A DNA stretch of 64,000 bases from Lantana camara (GCA_037501455.1 CM074856.1:17009001-17073000), one strand, 5' to 3'; counted from the first letter of the stretch, positions 46,706-56,914 are shown. Notes: a model not told the origin generated them from the letters alone. Made by a program: numbers and translations.

Positions 46706-48658
46706 CTATCGCGGCCTCCATTCTCGTGTGAGTGTGTCTGCGAGAGCGTTCTCGTCTGATTTTATGTATACGATGTGAAACTGGTATCTTCGTATCTCGA
46801 GCTGCCACCGTATCAATCTTCCTTGATTGTAGTTGTCTCGGAGTGTATACCTGTAGAAGTTTGTTAAGTATTTTGAGTCTGTTCGAAGTTCGAATTCTCG
46901 AGGTAAAAGCTCGAGTTTCCACTTCCGAAGTATCTTTAGACATACAAGTGTCTCTTTTTCATGGACTGTATAATTTTTCTGGGTTTCTGTAAATGTCCCA
47001 GATATGTATTTACAGAGTTGTGTAATTTCACGAACCTTCTTGGTTCTTGTATTCATATGACCTTCAAGGTCGTTTGTATTCATCTTTTCGGCTGGTATTG
47101 CAAGCATGCAACCAGACCATGTATCATTTGAAGTATCTGTCTCAATAATGATAAAATCATTTTCCTTTGGATTGTATAAAATAGGCAATGTTTCACAATA
47201 CTGTTTTATCTTCTGTACTTGTATCAAATCATCAATTCTCCAATTCCATTGTATTTTCTCAGAAAGTTTCTTTTGTAGTTGTGTTCTTTCTTTAGCAAGG
47301 TTCTTTATGAATCCTTGATCAGAAATGTAGTTTAAACATCCAAGAAATCTTTGTAATTGTTTTCGATCAGTAATTTGATCTGGAAATTCGTTTAATTTTT
47401 TCAAAATGTTATCTTGAAGAACTATGTTTCCTTGTGAATCAAAAGTATTTCCAAGAAAATCAATTTTTTGTCTACATAAGACTGCTTTCTTTTTAGAAAG
47501 AATCAGTCCTTTATCTCTGCATCGTTTCAAAACTATTCTTAGTTTTTTCAAATGATCTTCTTTATCTTGATTACTAAAGATGATAATATCATCAATGTAA
47601 GCAAGACAAATGTCTTCTAAACCTTCAAGATTTTTATCCATAAATCTTTGGTATATTCCAGGTGCTTGTTTCAAACCAAATGGTAAAACATTCCATTGGT
47701 AGTGTTTTTGTGGAGGACATGTAAAAGCTGTTAACGGTTTTGTATTTTCATGCAACCGTAATTGCCAATATCCTGATTTAGCATCTAGTGTACTGAACCA
47801 AGTTTTTCCTTTTAATCTGTCTTTGATGTAATCAATTCTAGGAAGTTTATATGCATCTCCTATAGTTTTTTCATTTAATTGTTTATAATTAATGACCATT
47901 CGTCGTTTTCCTCGTTTTATTTCATTTTTATTTTCTACATAAAATGCAGGTGCTGCGTGTGGACTTTTGCTTTCAGAAATTAATCCTTTTTCTAAAAGTT
48001 GTTTACATTCTTCTTTAAATTCATCAATATCTCGTTTAGAATAAGGTATATTATTTTTGACATTTACTTCGTCTAAAGGATTTTTAAGTTTAATTTCAAT
48101 TATCATATAATTATTATTCTTATCTTTGTCTAAGGGATCTTCACTAGTGACAGAGTCTAAAATTTCTTCTATTTCTTTTTCAAGATTTGTTTTTATGAAA
48201 AATATTAATTCATGATTAATTAAATAACTTATTTTGTCTATAAGATTACTTCTATCTTCAATTTTTGTTATAGGTATTTTAACTGTTTCGCTCCTTTGAG
48301 ATAGTTTTTCATTAACATGTGATTTTAAAGTGATGTATTTTAAATCTTGACAAAAAGGTCTATATAGTTTTAAAAAGTTATTTCCTAGGATAAATGGTAA
48401 TCCTGTTTCGTGTCTGTATATAGATGGTATAATAAAACAATATCCCTGTATCCAAACTTTTTCTAAATATGTCGCGTACCATATATAATAATGACTTGCA
48501 TCTGCTATCATTACTTTTAATGGTTGTTTAAGTTTTTTCCATTTGAATATTGTAAGGGCTGGTGAAGCAAAGCATAAACTTGCTCCTGTGTCTATAAATG
48601 CTTTAATTGTTTTATGTTTTATTCTAACTTCTATAAATGTAGCGTTAGAGTTTTTCAT
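46706..48658 (-). CDS. EPRV polymerase: aspartic protease, reverse transcriptase, RNase H, 650 aa
   Basis: ATG 48658, immediately after the coat-protein stop (TAA-ATG contact). Protease active site DTGA at residues 23-26; reverse transcriptase from about 215 with the SPHAAPAFYV block and YIDD at 354-357; RNase H with ETDTS at 506-510, the catalytic E region (VHEKETLVCLKI) and TDSKYLTNF. There is no integrase, as expected for a caulimovirid. The frame is fully open and its length is normal for genera with a separate pol ORF. Transcription in the host is unknown. Confidence 0.92.
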   Translation of the reverse strand: MKNSNATFIEVRIKHKTIKAFIDTGASLCFASPALTIFKWKKLKQPLKVMIADASHYYIWYATYLEKVWIQGYCFIIPSIYRHETGLPFILGNNFLKLYRPFCQDLKYITLKSHVNEKLSQRSETVKIPITKIEDRSNLIDKISYLINHELIFFIKTNLEKEIEEILDSVTSEDPLDKDKNNNYMIIEIKLKNPLDEVNVKNNIPYSKRDIDEFKEECKQLLEKGLISESKSPHAAPAFYVENKNEIKRGKRRMVINYKQLNEKTIGDAYKLPRIDYIKDRLKGKTWFSTLDAKSGYWQLRLHENTKPLTAFTCPPQKHYQWNVLPFGLKQAPGIYQRFMDKNLEGLEDICLAYIDDIIIFSNQDKEDHLKKLRIVLKRCRDKGLILSKKKAVLCRQKIDFLGNTFDSQGNIVLQDNILKKLNEFPDQITDRKQLQRFLGCLNYISDQGFIKNLAKERTQLQKKLSEKIQWNWRIDDLIQVQKIKQYCETLPILYNPKENDFIIIETDTSNDTWSGCMLAIPAEKMNTNDLEGHMNTRTKKVREITQLCKYISGTFTETQKNYTVHEKETLVCLKILRKWKLELLPREFELRTDSKYLTNFYRYTLRDNYNQGRLIRWQLEIRRYQFHIVYIKSDENALADTLTREWRPR

Positions 48659-49080
48659 TTAAAAATCTTCGTCTGAACTATAATCATTTTCTGATTCTGT
48701 AACTGTTTCTATTTCATATATGTTTTCTAGATCAGAATAGTCTTCTTCTATTGGTTCTAGATTGTATGTTTGAGCTACTTGAAGTATATATAGTTTTTTC
48801 TCAGGTTGTTTTCGTTGTTTGGGGCATTCCCTAGCATAGTGTCCTTCTTCGTGGCAAAGCCAGCATTGACATTTTCTCTTTCCGTCCGGACAGTATTTCT
48901 GTTTAGGTTTGTATTCTTTCTTTTTAAAGAAACGTCTTCTTCTTTTTTGAAATTTATGTTTATTATTGTCTATCCATCTTTTAGGTTTCTTTCTCCATCT
49001 GTATCTTTTATCTTTTCTCCTATATTTTCTTTTTTTGTTTGATCTAATTATATATGGACTTTCTCCGTATTGTTGAGGTA
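48659..49080 (-). pseudogene. EPRV coat protein, C-terminal part after a frameshift
   Basis: In a frame different from the N-terminal part, a very basic stretch (RRKDKRYRWRKKPKRW, KKKEYKPKQKY) leads to a CCHC zinc knuckle (C-x2-C-x4-H-x4-C, within CWLCHEEGHYAREC, about 48823-48878), then an acidic tail to the stop at 48659. A knuckle plus acidic tail is standard for caulimovirid coat proteins. There is no own start codon, so it is the broken end of the ORF beginning at 50127. Confidence 0.85.
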
Positions 49081-50127
49081 CTAAAGGATTTCCCTCACAA
49101 CATATCGTAACCTTGTTTTAACTGCATTGTGTAAGTCTCTTTCATAGCATTTGTCTCCTAAAAATTGTTCTACTACAGTTTGTGCTCCTCCTAATGTCTC
49201 AGAAGTGAATCCTTCATTTACTTGTTTCTTAAATTCCGCGTATACTATTTGTCCAATTGGATAAGGTAGTTTATTGAAGTATAAGGATAGATATTTTTCT
49301 CTGTTTTCTCTAGATAAATTATAGTAATACATATTATATTCACAATTAAAGTGTTCTATAGCACACATATCTAATATTTGTGTATTAGCAAGATGGTATG
49401 CTGCTTTATCTTGTTCTCTTTTATTAATAAAGAGTCCTGAATCTTGTATAGGTATTCCAATGAATTCTGAGTATATTTTTGCAACTATGTTCCAAAAAGT
49501 TTCTATAGCATCTCCACCTACTAAGAGTGTTTTCTGTTCTTCTGATAATGTGGCTAAATAATGTGTTACATTTCCTGTTGTTTTGTATTGAACAAAATTG
49601 AATATTGTTTTAAAATTTCCTAGTCTTAATCTATCTTCGGTTTCTATAATTAATCCTAGTTTATGTGCCCATTCAGTGATAAGTATTGATTTGTTTGTTA
49701 CACAGTCTAAGTTTAATATTCCATCGACTCCTAGTATCCCCTTTGTGGGTATATATTGGTCAGGTATTTTAGACCATCTTCCTTTTTTATTTGGAATATA
49801 TCCCTTTTTAAAATTGTATTGTATGCTTGAATTTTTTAGAGGATTAGTATATTTATCTTCTTGATAATATTCCCCTTTAATTTCTTCTTCTTTTGTGTTA
49901 CTGCTTTCTGGAATATCTTTCTTATCTTTTTCTTGTTTCAAATTGTGTTCCATTCCTAACACATCGTCTTCTGATGACTCATATCCATATATGACCTCTT
50001 CATTTTCCACTTCTGGTTTTATAGCTTCTAATGTATGATTTTGTTTATTTTCTTCATCAACTATTTTTAATGATTCTAATAAATTGTTTATTTCTGAGAT
50101 TTTTTCTTCTAAATCAAAAGTTTCCAT
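49081..50127 (-). pseudogene. EPRV coat protein, N-terminal and central part, 348 aa
   Basis: ATG 50127. The N-terminus is acidic (EEVIYGYESSEDDVLG); the centre holds the capsid core (AYHLANTQILDMCAIEHFNCEY; NKLPYPIGQIVYAEFKKQV). The frame stops at 49081; the remainder continues in another frame, so there is one small indel near 49090-49100. The ATG overlaps the end of the preceding ORF. Confidence 0.85.
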
Positions 50128-50321
50128 TATATACGTGGAGCTTCTATATGAAAGGGTTTGAGATTTTTGTTTCCAAAGTATGTTTCAAGATCGGCAATAG
50201 TTATATGTCTAGAGTATTCTTTTCGTATAATGACTTCTTTGAGTTGTTTTAATAATTCCTGACAGTTTGACATAGGAAGTATTATTTGTTTTTCTTCAGA
50301 TGTACCAATTTGGTTTTCCAC
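50127..50321 (-). pseudogene. EPRV coiled-coil ORF, C-terminal part
   Basis: Open frame immediately before the coat protein. Its upstream continuation in the same frame reads through the region where the next ORF (50354-50683) stops, so the two are halves of one ORF split by a shift in an A run near 50375. Contains basic and aromatic residues; possibly the nucleic-acid-binding end of the virion-associated protein. Confidence 0.55.
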
Positions 50322-50353
50322 TTGTTTTCCTCTAAGTTCTCGTAGAATTTTAT

Positions 50354-50683
50354 CTAAAATTTCTTGTGTAAATTCTGTTTTTTATCTAAAAGAATTTGTT
50401 GTAACATATCTATAATGGTGTTTAATTGTGGGTTTGTAGTAGTGTGAAATAAATGTGGATATTCTCCCCCCTCCTGATGACAAGAGAAAATGTTTTGATC
50501 AATGTTATAGTATGTTTCAAGTTCTTGAGTTTTATTGATATTGTTTATAGTATCTTCTAATCGTGACATTTTTTCATTAGTATTTATTAATTGTTCAGTT
50601 AATGTTTGTACTGTATTATTTAAAGATTGTACTTGTTCGTTTAATGTTTCTACAAATTTTTGTAATTCTTGTGTAAAACTCAT
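50354..50683 (-). CDS. EPRV coiled-coil protein (virion-associated protein-like), 109 aa open frame
   Basis: ATG 50683. Residues about 5-55 form a clear heptad coiled coil (FVETLNEQVQSLNNTVQTLT, then LINTNEKMSRLEDTINNI). Position just before the coat protein and the coiled coil match the virion-associated protein (ORF III) of caulimoviruses. The frame ends early by a shift, see 50127-50321. Confidence 0.65.
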   Translation of the reverse strand: MSFTQELQKFVETLNEQVQSLNNTVQTLTEQLINTNEKMSRLEDTINNINKTQELETYYNIDQNIFSCHQEGGEYPHLFHTTTNPQLNTIIDMLQQILLDKKQNLHKKF

Positions 50684-51033
50684 GCTGATGACAGTATATT
50701 TATTTTAGTTCTTAGTTTCTTGCACCAGTTTAATGTATTTTCAGTTTGTTCTTTAAATTCCTCCGTTTTTTCATTATGTTGTTTTAACCATGTCATGTAT
50801 TTTTCTAATCTTATTAAATTAACTGGAGTGTATATTTCATTTTTCAAGAGTTGTTTTTCTCTTCGTTTCCTACTATTAAGAATTTCTTCTTGTATTTTGT
50901 AGTTTGTTGGATGAGTTATTGAGTTTAGAACTAGAGTTTCTTGTTTTATTATACTCCCAATCAGTCTTAATTCTCTTCGTTTTATCTGTTTATTAAATTG
51001 ATCCATTTTTATCCATTTATTTCCCGTTGACAT
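50680..51033 (-). CDS. EPRV small ORF, 117 aa
   Basis: ATG 51033, overlapping the ORFs on both sides. Basic, helical (LRLIGSIIKQETLVLNSI; NLIRLEKYMTWLKQHNE). Position corresponds to the aphid-factor/ORF II place of caulimoviruses, but there is no sequence basis to assign that function. Confidence 0.5.
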   Translation of the reverse strand: MSTGNKWIKMDQFNKQIKRRELRLIGSIIKQETLVLNSITHPTNYKIQEEILNSRKRREKQLLKNEIYTPVNLIRLEKYMTWLKQHNEKTEEFKEQTENTLNWCKKLRTKINILSSA

Positions 51034-51218
51034 ATTTTTTCTACAAACGTTTTATTTATTTTTTTAATTTGTTTATCATTATTTGTTATATTTTTAATTT
51101 CATTTCTTTCATTTGGACATATGAAAATCTTTTTCATGATAGACTTGTATTTTATTGCACTTTCTAGTCTTTTTCCTGATTTTGTAATATCTGTTTTTAT
51201 TCTTTTTTGTTTATTCAT
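51009..51218 (-). CDS. EPRV small ORF, 69 aa, ending in REING
   Basis: ATG 51218. The end EKICQREING resembles the end of the ORF at 43101-43385. Lysine-rich, no domain recognised. Confidence 0.5.
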   Translation of the reverse strand: MNKQKRIKTDITKSGKRLESAIKYKSIMKKIFICPNERNEIKNITNNDKQIKKINKTFVEKICQREING

Positions 51219-51219
51219 T

Positions 51220-51402
51220 TTATCTTTGAAAACGTTTTTGTATTAAAATAGTTTTTTGTATCTGTTCATGATAATATTCTATCCAATCTCTATGATATCT
51301 AGCAATATACCAGTGTCCATTATTTCTTGCCATTAAATATAAGTTTTTATGGTTATTATATTCTTTGTATAAATCCGTTAAATATTCACTATAGTTTTTC
51401 AT
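51220..51402 (-). CDS. EPRV small ORF, 60 aa, at the right junction
   Basis: ATG 51402 is the last viral base; sequence beyond it is unrelated. Weakly similar to the 63 aa ORF at 43609-43800. Confidence 0.5.
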   Translation of the reverse strand: MKNYSEYLTDLYKEYNNHKNLYLMARNNGHWYIARYHRDWIEYYHEQIQKTILIQKRFQR

Positions 51403-51930
51403 GAACCGAGCCGAGCCCCCGAGCCAAAATGAAAACCCTAAAATTTATCTGTTTTCCTTTCCTTTTCCCCCAGATCTGAATCTTTTGGCCCCAAATCTGT
51501 TCTTTCCCCTTATATATATATCCAAAACAGAAAATAAAGATCTAGATTTGTTTCTCATGTATAGAAAAAGCACAAAAAAGAGATGGCAAACCGAACCAAA
51601 ACTTGGGAAAAAAATAAAATAAAAAATTTGATGAAGTTCTTCAAGGTGAAGTGGTGAGTGATGGGTGGTGATGTCGTTGGCGCCATGGCAACAGCGACCT
51701 GGAGTGTGCTGGCGGAAGAAGTGGTGCTTAGGAGTTGCAGCGGTGGTCGTAGGTGTCGCTTGGGTGGTGGAAGGCGGCGTGAGGTGGCTGGAGCCTGGAG
51801 GTGGCGTGAGAAGGTGGGTGGCGAGCTATTGCAGACTGAATTCTCCAGAATTGTGTCGTTGGGTTGGGACTTCATCTCTGGGCGGCTGAGAGTGAAAAAG
51901 GGTAATGGGGTAGGTTAGGGTTTTCTTTAC
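51403..51930. other. Unassigned host-like sequence beside the EPRV
   Basis: Starts with GAACCGAGCCGAGCCC, similar to subterminal hAT words elsewhere in the window, then a C-rich leader-like stretch and a GC-rich region with an open frame 51658-51918 that resembles nothing I know. No gene is claimed. Confidence 0.4.
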
Positions 51931-51951
51931 CTATTAATATATCCACATTAC

Positions 51952-51954
<3 letters not shown>

Positions 51955-51983
<29 letters not shown>

Positions 51984-52272
51984 CGTGTATGTGTGTGTAT
52001 ATAAATATATATTTGTTTTGAAAGTAATATATTACTTATAATGTGTTTCTATATATTTAACTTTTTTAATATAATATAGCCTATGTTATATATATACATT
52101 TACTTTATATATAAATATATTTCAACTATATATAAATATTTACTATATGTATAATATATATAAAGTTAAAATATAAATATATAGCTAGGAACTTTTTCAA
52201 CTATGGAGTTTAATACGTGTATATATACTTTACTTTTTATATTTATATGTATAATATATATAAATATGAAAA

Positions 52273-52314
<42 letters not shown>

Positions 52315-52615
52315 CGTGTATGTGTGTGTATATAAATATATATTTGTTTTGAAAGTAATATATTACTTATAATGTGTTTCTATATATTTAACTTTTTTAA
52401 TATAATATAGCCTATGTTATATATATACATTTACTTTATATATAAATATATTTCAACTATATATAAATATTTACTATATGTATAATATATATAAAGTTAA
52501 AATATAAATATATAGCTAAGAACTTTTTCAACTATGGAGTTTAATACGTGTATATATACTTTACTTTTTATATTTATATGTATAATATATATAAATATGA
52601 AAAGTAAATAAATGA
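51955..52615. repeat. 333 bp tandem duplication in AT-rich DNA with (TA)n
   Basis: The block beginning AAAAGACGTGTATGTGTGTG at 51976 recurs at 52309, offset 333, and the copies are nearly identical (for example GCTAGGAAC versus GCTAAGAAC). Each unit is preceded by a (TA)n tract, the likely site of slippage. Confidence 0.92.
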
Positions 52616-52630
52616 ATACCTTATATTATA

Positions 52631-54892
52631 GGGCAAATTACATACAACTACCCTGAGTTTAGGCCTAATTACATCCTGGTCCCTATTCTTTTCGATATTA
52701 CCATTTGGTCCCCAGGTTTGGTTCCGTTTGAAGTCCACTTTTACCCGTTAGGGTTCCGTTAGCTTTTAGGGTTGTCCTTCCAAAATTACCCCTGAATATT
52801 TTATTATTATTTGTAAAATGACCCAGGGCTGTTTTGTTAGTTTCATAAAATATGAGGATCGTTTTGTTATGAAATATAAACATTAGGGACCTATATGTAA
52901 CATTATTGAAGCGAAAAGTGCCAAAAAGCTAAATTGTCTTAATTGCTATATCAAACTGCTTTTAAGTTTTAAAAAAAATTACAAATTAGCCCATCTAATA
53001 TTATATATTAATTATATTTGAAACCTTATTTTACTAATAATACTTGAGGAATTATTATAATTATCCATAATCTCATATATAGTATATGTAATTTTTCGGG
53101 ACACCAAACAAAAAAAAAAAAAATGTAATTTTTCCATTAATATTTATTTTCTGTGAAAATAATACCAACTTTTTTCCATTTAATGATATCTAAACGCATT
53201 ATTGCGTGTTTTCATTAAAACAAAACTTCATTCAAAAGGGTAATATTTCAACTTTATACCAACATGATTTAATTTTTTGATGCCCAATAAACAATTATCA
53301 TATAAAATTGTAAAAATTACACAGACCATCTTGAATTTAGAGATAATTACAATTTAATTCATCTAATACTATTAACTACACTTAAAGACTCCTAAGATTT
53401 CATTTTCCGTACAAAAACATCTATGGGTAGAGAGTTTACCGTAGTCTGTAAGTTTTCAATTAAAAATACAACATTGACAACACTAATCTTATTCATAGTA
53501 CCTAACAGTTATGATGTATGAATATAGATATATATGACAATATAGATACAATACGATATAAATAGGATAATACTAATTTTTTTTACCGCAACTCAATTTT
53601 GTCCGCCGAAAACTTGATCCGGTTTTGCACGTGGCGAACTAATATATAAATTTTGCCGGACAAAATCAATTTTCGGCAAAAAATGTGCGTAAATTACTTG
53701 ATTTTGGAGATACAGTTCTATTTTGCCGTCGGAAAGTGAAGTGTATCAAAAATGCTTAATTTGTTGAGTTGGTATACCAAATTTACAATTTTTTTCTAAT
53801 TTTTTCTTAAATTTTTTTCAAATCGTAATTCAAGATTGATGGGCTGGTCATCACCTATGATGCACGGACACTTCTAAAAATATCATTTTGCCGTGTCGTG
53901 TCATGCCGTGTCGTGTTGGACACCGTGTCCGACACTCCTTACGTGGAAAATTCAAGAAAAAATTCGTGTCGCCGTATCCGTGTCGTGTCGTGTCCGTATC
54001 ACCGTGTCCGTGTCCGTGTCCGTGTCCGTGTCCATGCATCATAGGTCATCACTATCCGAACATTTTGCTATATCAAATACCGTATCACATATCTTTCACG
54101 CGATAAATTTAATAACAAATCAGTTGTGATGTATACATATTCGTGTCCCTGAAGGTTAAAAGTGTATCTAGTGCTTAATTGAGGAACAATATTTTCCTCT
54201 TCCTTAATTTACTTAATTAAAGAAATATTATCTTCCTTAATTAATTTTCATTTGTTTGAATTTGTTGACAGTTGCAAATCTCAACAACCCTAAAGAGAGA
54301 TATACAGACAACTTCATCCTCCCATGACCAACCCTTACCTTCTTGGATATTATATTCAATTGTGTCCATTCGAATTATGAAAACTAAAATATTATCTAAT
54401 TATTTATTATCACTTTTTTTTTTCCCTTCACAATATATATTAAGGGGATGTTTGCAAATTCTACTCCATACATAGAAGTTAAGGTTGTAAATTTTTGTAC
54501 TAGTAAAAACAGTGAGTGTTTGAGAAAAAAGAACAGTAAAATAATCAGTTGGGGGTTTATAAAGAAAAGTTAAGAATCACTCTTTTAATTTTTGTTCACT
54601 CTTTCAATAATGTTACATATAGGTCCCTAATGTTTATATTTCATAACAAAACGATCCTCGTATTTTATGAAACTAACCAAACAGTCCCTGGGGCATTTGG
54701 GTTATTTTACAAATAATAATAAAATATTCAGGGGTAATTTTGGAAGGATAGCCCTAAAAGCTAACGGAACCCTAACGGTAAAAATGGACTTCAAACGGAA
54801 CCAAACCTGGAGGACCAAATGGTAATATCAAAAAGAATAGGGACCGGAATGTAATTAAGCCTAAACTCAGGGTAGTTGTATGTAATTTGCCC
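52631..54892. mobile_element. Non-autonomous Mutator-like element, 2262 bp
   Basis: Long terminal inverted repeats of about 280 bp start GGGCAAATTACATACAACTA, and end with its complement. A perfect 9 bp target duplication TATATTATA (52622-52630, 54893-54901) marks the Mutator superfamily. The interior (about 52910-54610) has no transposase and carries the hAT MITE at 53855. Confidence 0.92.
53855..54044. mobile_element. hAT MITE with GTGTCC repeats, nested in the Mutator-like element
   Basis: Ends CTATGATGCACGGACAC and GTGTCCATGCATCATAG; 8 bp duplication GTCATCAC (53847-53854, 54045-54052). The right part contains five tandem GTGTCC units. Same family as 36495-36999, which shares the CTA..ACGGACAC start and the 8 bp duplication. 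Confidence 0.88.
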
Positions 54893-54904
54893 TATATTAT
54901 ATAT

Positions 54905-55109
54905 ATATTTTTTTTTAAATTAAGGTGTGGCTCGCGAGCCACGAGCTGACAAGGAGGTGGCTCGGGCTTGCGTTTGAAACCCCACGAACCGAGCCCAGGC
55001 TCGGTTCGGCTCGGTTCGGCTCGCCATCCTCGAACCCAAGCGCGAGCTATTTACGAGCCAGCTCATTACGCTCGCGAACCGGCTTGTCTCGTTTACATCC
55101 CTACGTCGG
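54905..55109. mobile_element. Truncated end of a hAT-like element with GAGCC repeats
   Basis: Dense GCTCG/CGAGC words end at GTTTACATCCCTA, whose complement TAGGGATGTAAAC is a typical hAT terminus. The partner end is not found. It abuts the RNase H relic. Confidence 0.45.
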
Positions 55110-55468
55110 ACCCCTCTGTCGCTTGTGTTTTTTGGGAGATGGATAGAAAGCTCCATATCTCGGACCCCTTTATCGCGGAGACTTTGGTGGCGTTGTCGGC
55201 GGTTCGGTTGGCCAGGGACTTCGGTTGGAGACGGGTGATCTTCGAAGGTAACAATTATAATGTGACCGCTAGAATTCAAAACGGGAAAGATGATCTTTCG
55301 ATAGTTGGCAATTTTTTTCCGGACATCAAAGATTTTCTCAAGTCCTTTTCGAGTGTTCAGTTCTCTTCCATTAAATGTAATACTAATTCGATAGCCCACA
55401 AGCTTGCTAGGAATGCGGTTTTGGCTTGCGTTGGTTCTTCTGATAGAAAAATCGAATTGCACAAATAA
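55110..55468 (+). pseudogene. RNase H domain relic (plant LINE / RNase H-like protein)
   Basis: Open to a stop at 55466. It encodes HISDPFIAETLVALSAVRLA, RRVIFEGNN and SIAHKLARNAVL, the second half of the RVT_3-type RNase H domain that ends many plant LINE ORF2 proteins. The first strand is missing and there is no own start. Most likely a 5'-truncated LINE end. Confidence 0.7.
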
Positions 55469-55511
55469 GAGGGGAAAAAAAATAAACTCAAACATAATGC
55501 AGGTTTAAATA

Positions 55512-56818
55512 TCTATATCTATGTCTATATATTATTTTATAAAAACACTAGTTGGGTTTTTTGGTTTCTTACAAAAATACGATTCGCCTAAAATATTCTC
55601 ACATAATTACGTTAATAACTATTAATCAAGGCTAACGATGTAAATACATGTTATAAATTATTAATTTAACTATATTTAAAAAACACTTATTAACTTAAAA
55701 TAGGACTCTTGGTATAATTAAAATCCCTTCAACTTACCGAAAAAAGATATATAATTCAACGGGGATTGTTTTAATATTAATATTTTAAGTAATTGTATTC
55801 AAACATTATAATATAAGTTGTCTATTTTTTAATTTAAGGTCTATAATTTAAAATATTATAATAAGATATATCTAAGAAATTGGAAAACAACAAATTATTT
55901 CACTTTATAAGTTTTAATAAATTTTGGTGATCATATAAAATAAAGTATTATTTAAATTGAATGAGTTAGATAACATATCTTTTAATAAATCAATCCTAAT
56001 GTAATTCTAATTATATAAGTCAATAGTTCTAATTATCTAAATTCATAAAATTTCTTAAATAATCATATTATAATTCTATAAACTTATATAATTAACAAAA
56101 TAATAACTACATGATTTACATAAAATATTTTTGAATAAATTAATTATTCCTGATATAATATTTTTTAATTAACTAATACTAATACAATTGTAATTATTTA
56201 AATCTAATTAACCATATAATCTTCTTTTAATTTATTAATAAAATATAAATTAAATATGTAAAAGTATGAATAACATTTTTGATTTCTTACGACTTAATAT
56301 ACTACAATTTAGAATTGCTGGTCGTCAGACCAATGTTACACTAAATTAAGAATCTTAAGGGGACTCAATGTGTGCGCATATAAAAATAAGATATAATCTA
56401 ATTTTATAAATAATTTTTATCGTATTCAATTAAGTCTTTTTACTTGTTAAATATATTTGAAAGTTATAAACTATTACTTATATGATTAAAAGTTAGAATT
56501 ATTTGAAAAATTATTATACACTTTAAATATTTTTCTTTTATATGCTAATGTAATTTTAAATATTTTTGTTGTTTATTTATTTGGATGTTTCTCTACTTTG
56601 AATTTCTACTTATTGTATATGATTTGAAAGAGAGATTTTATATAAATATTTTTGTACGTATAGCTTTTTAAAGTTAAAATGGTTCATTAAAAATGATATT
56701 ATAATTATTTAATTAAATTAAATATTTTTAATATTTTAATTTGTTCAATAAATATAATAGCTAAATTTATTTAAATAAAATTAAATGAGAAACGTGCAAC
56801 GCACATTCATTTCACTAG
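55512..56818 (+). mobile_element. Candidate non-autonomous Helitron
   Basis: The 3' end reads CGTGCAACGCACATTCATTTCACTAG: a short hairpin (GTGC-AAC-GCAC) about 15 bp before a terminal CTAG followed by T, the classic plant Helitron end. The 5' end is a TCTATATCTATG-type start at 55512 or TCTATATATT at 55524. No Rep/helicase; very AT-rich interior. Confidence 0.55.
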
Positions 56819-56914
56819 TATTTACAAAAGCGGAAGCTAAATATAAAGATTGGTGACCTTTATACAATCATTGTTTTTGTACAAGTAGATAATTTCATAC
56901 TAATGTATGAGGAC

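Larger units (their letters stand above)
43081..51402 (-). mobile_element. Endogenous pararetrovirus (Caulimoviridae), one permuted genome of about 8.3 kb
   Basis: All viral frames lie on the minus strand. Read from 51402 downwards: small ORFs, a coiled-coil ORF, coat protein, protease-RT-RNase H, viroplasmin, promoter region, movement protein, PBS, and small ORFs again. Separate coat protein, pol and viroplasmin frames, and a run of small ORFs, resemble Soymovirus and Caulimovirus genomes more than the polyprotein genera; the genus is an inference. There is no integrase and no LTR, and I see no target duplication, which fits passive integration. Frame breaks occur in the coiled-coil ORF and the coat protein; pol, viroplasmin and movement protein are open. 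Left neighbour: LINE fragment. Right neighbour: host-like DNA starting at 51403. Confidence 0.9.

Noticed and set aside
51658..51918. GC-rich frame of 86 codons next to the EPRV
   Set aside because: Overlapped by other frames in both strands, no recognisable domain and no splice support.
53888..54129. Open frames rich in Cys-Pro and Val-Ser repeats
   Set aside because: They are translations of the GTGTCC repeat of a hAT MITE.
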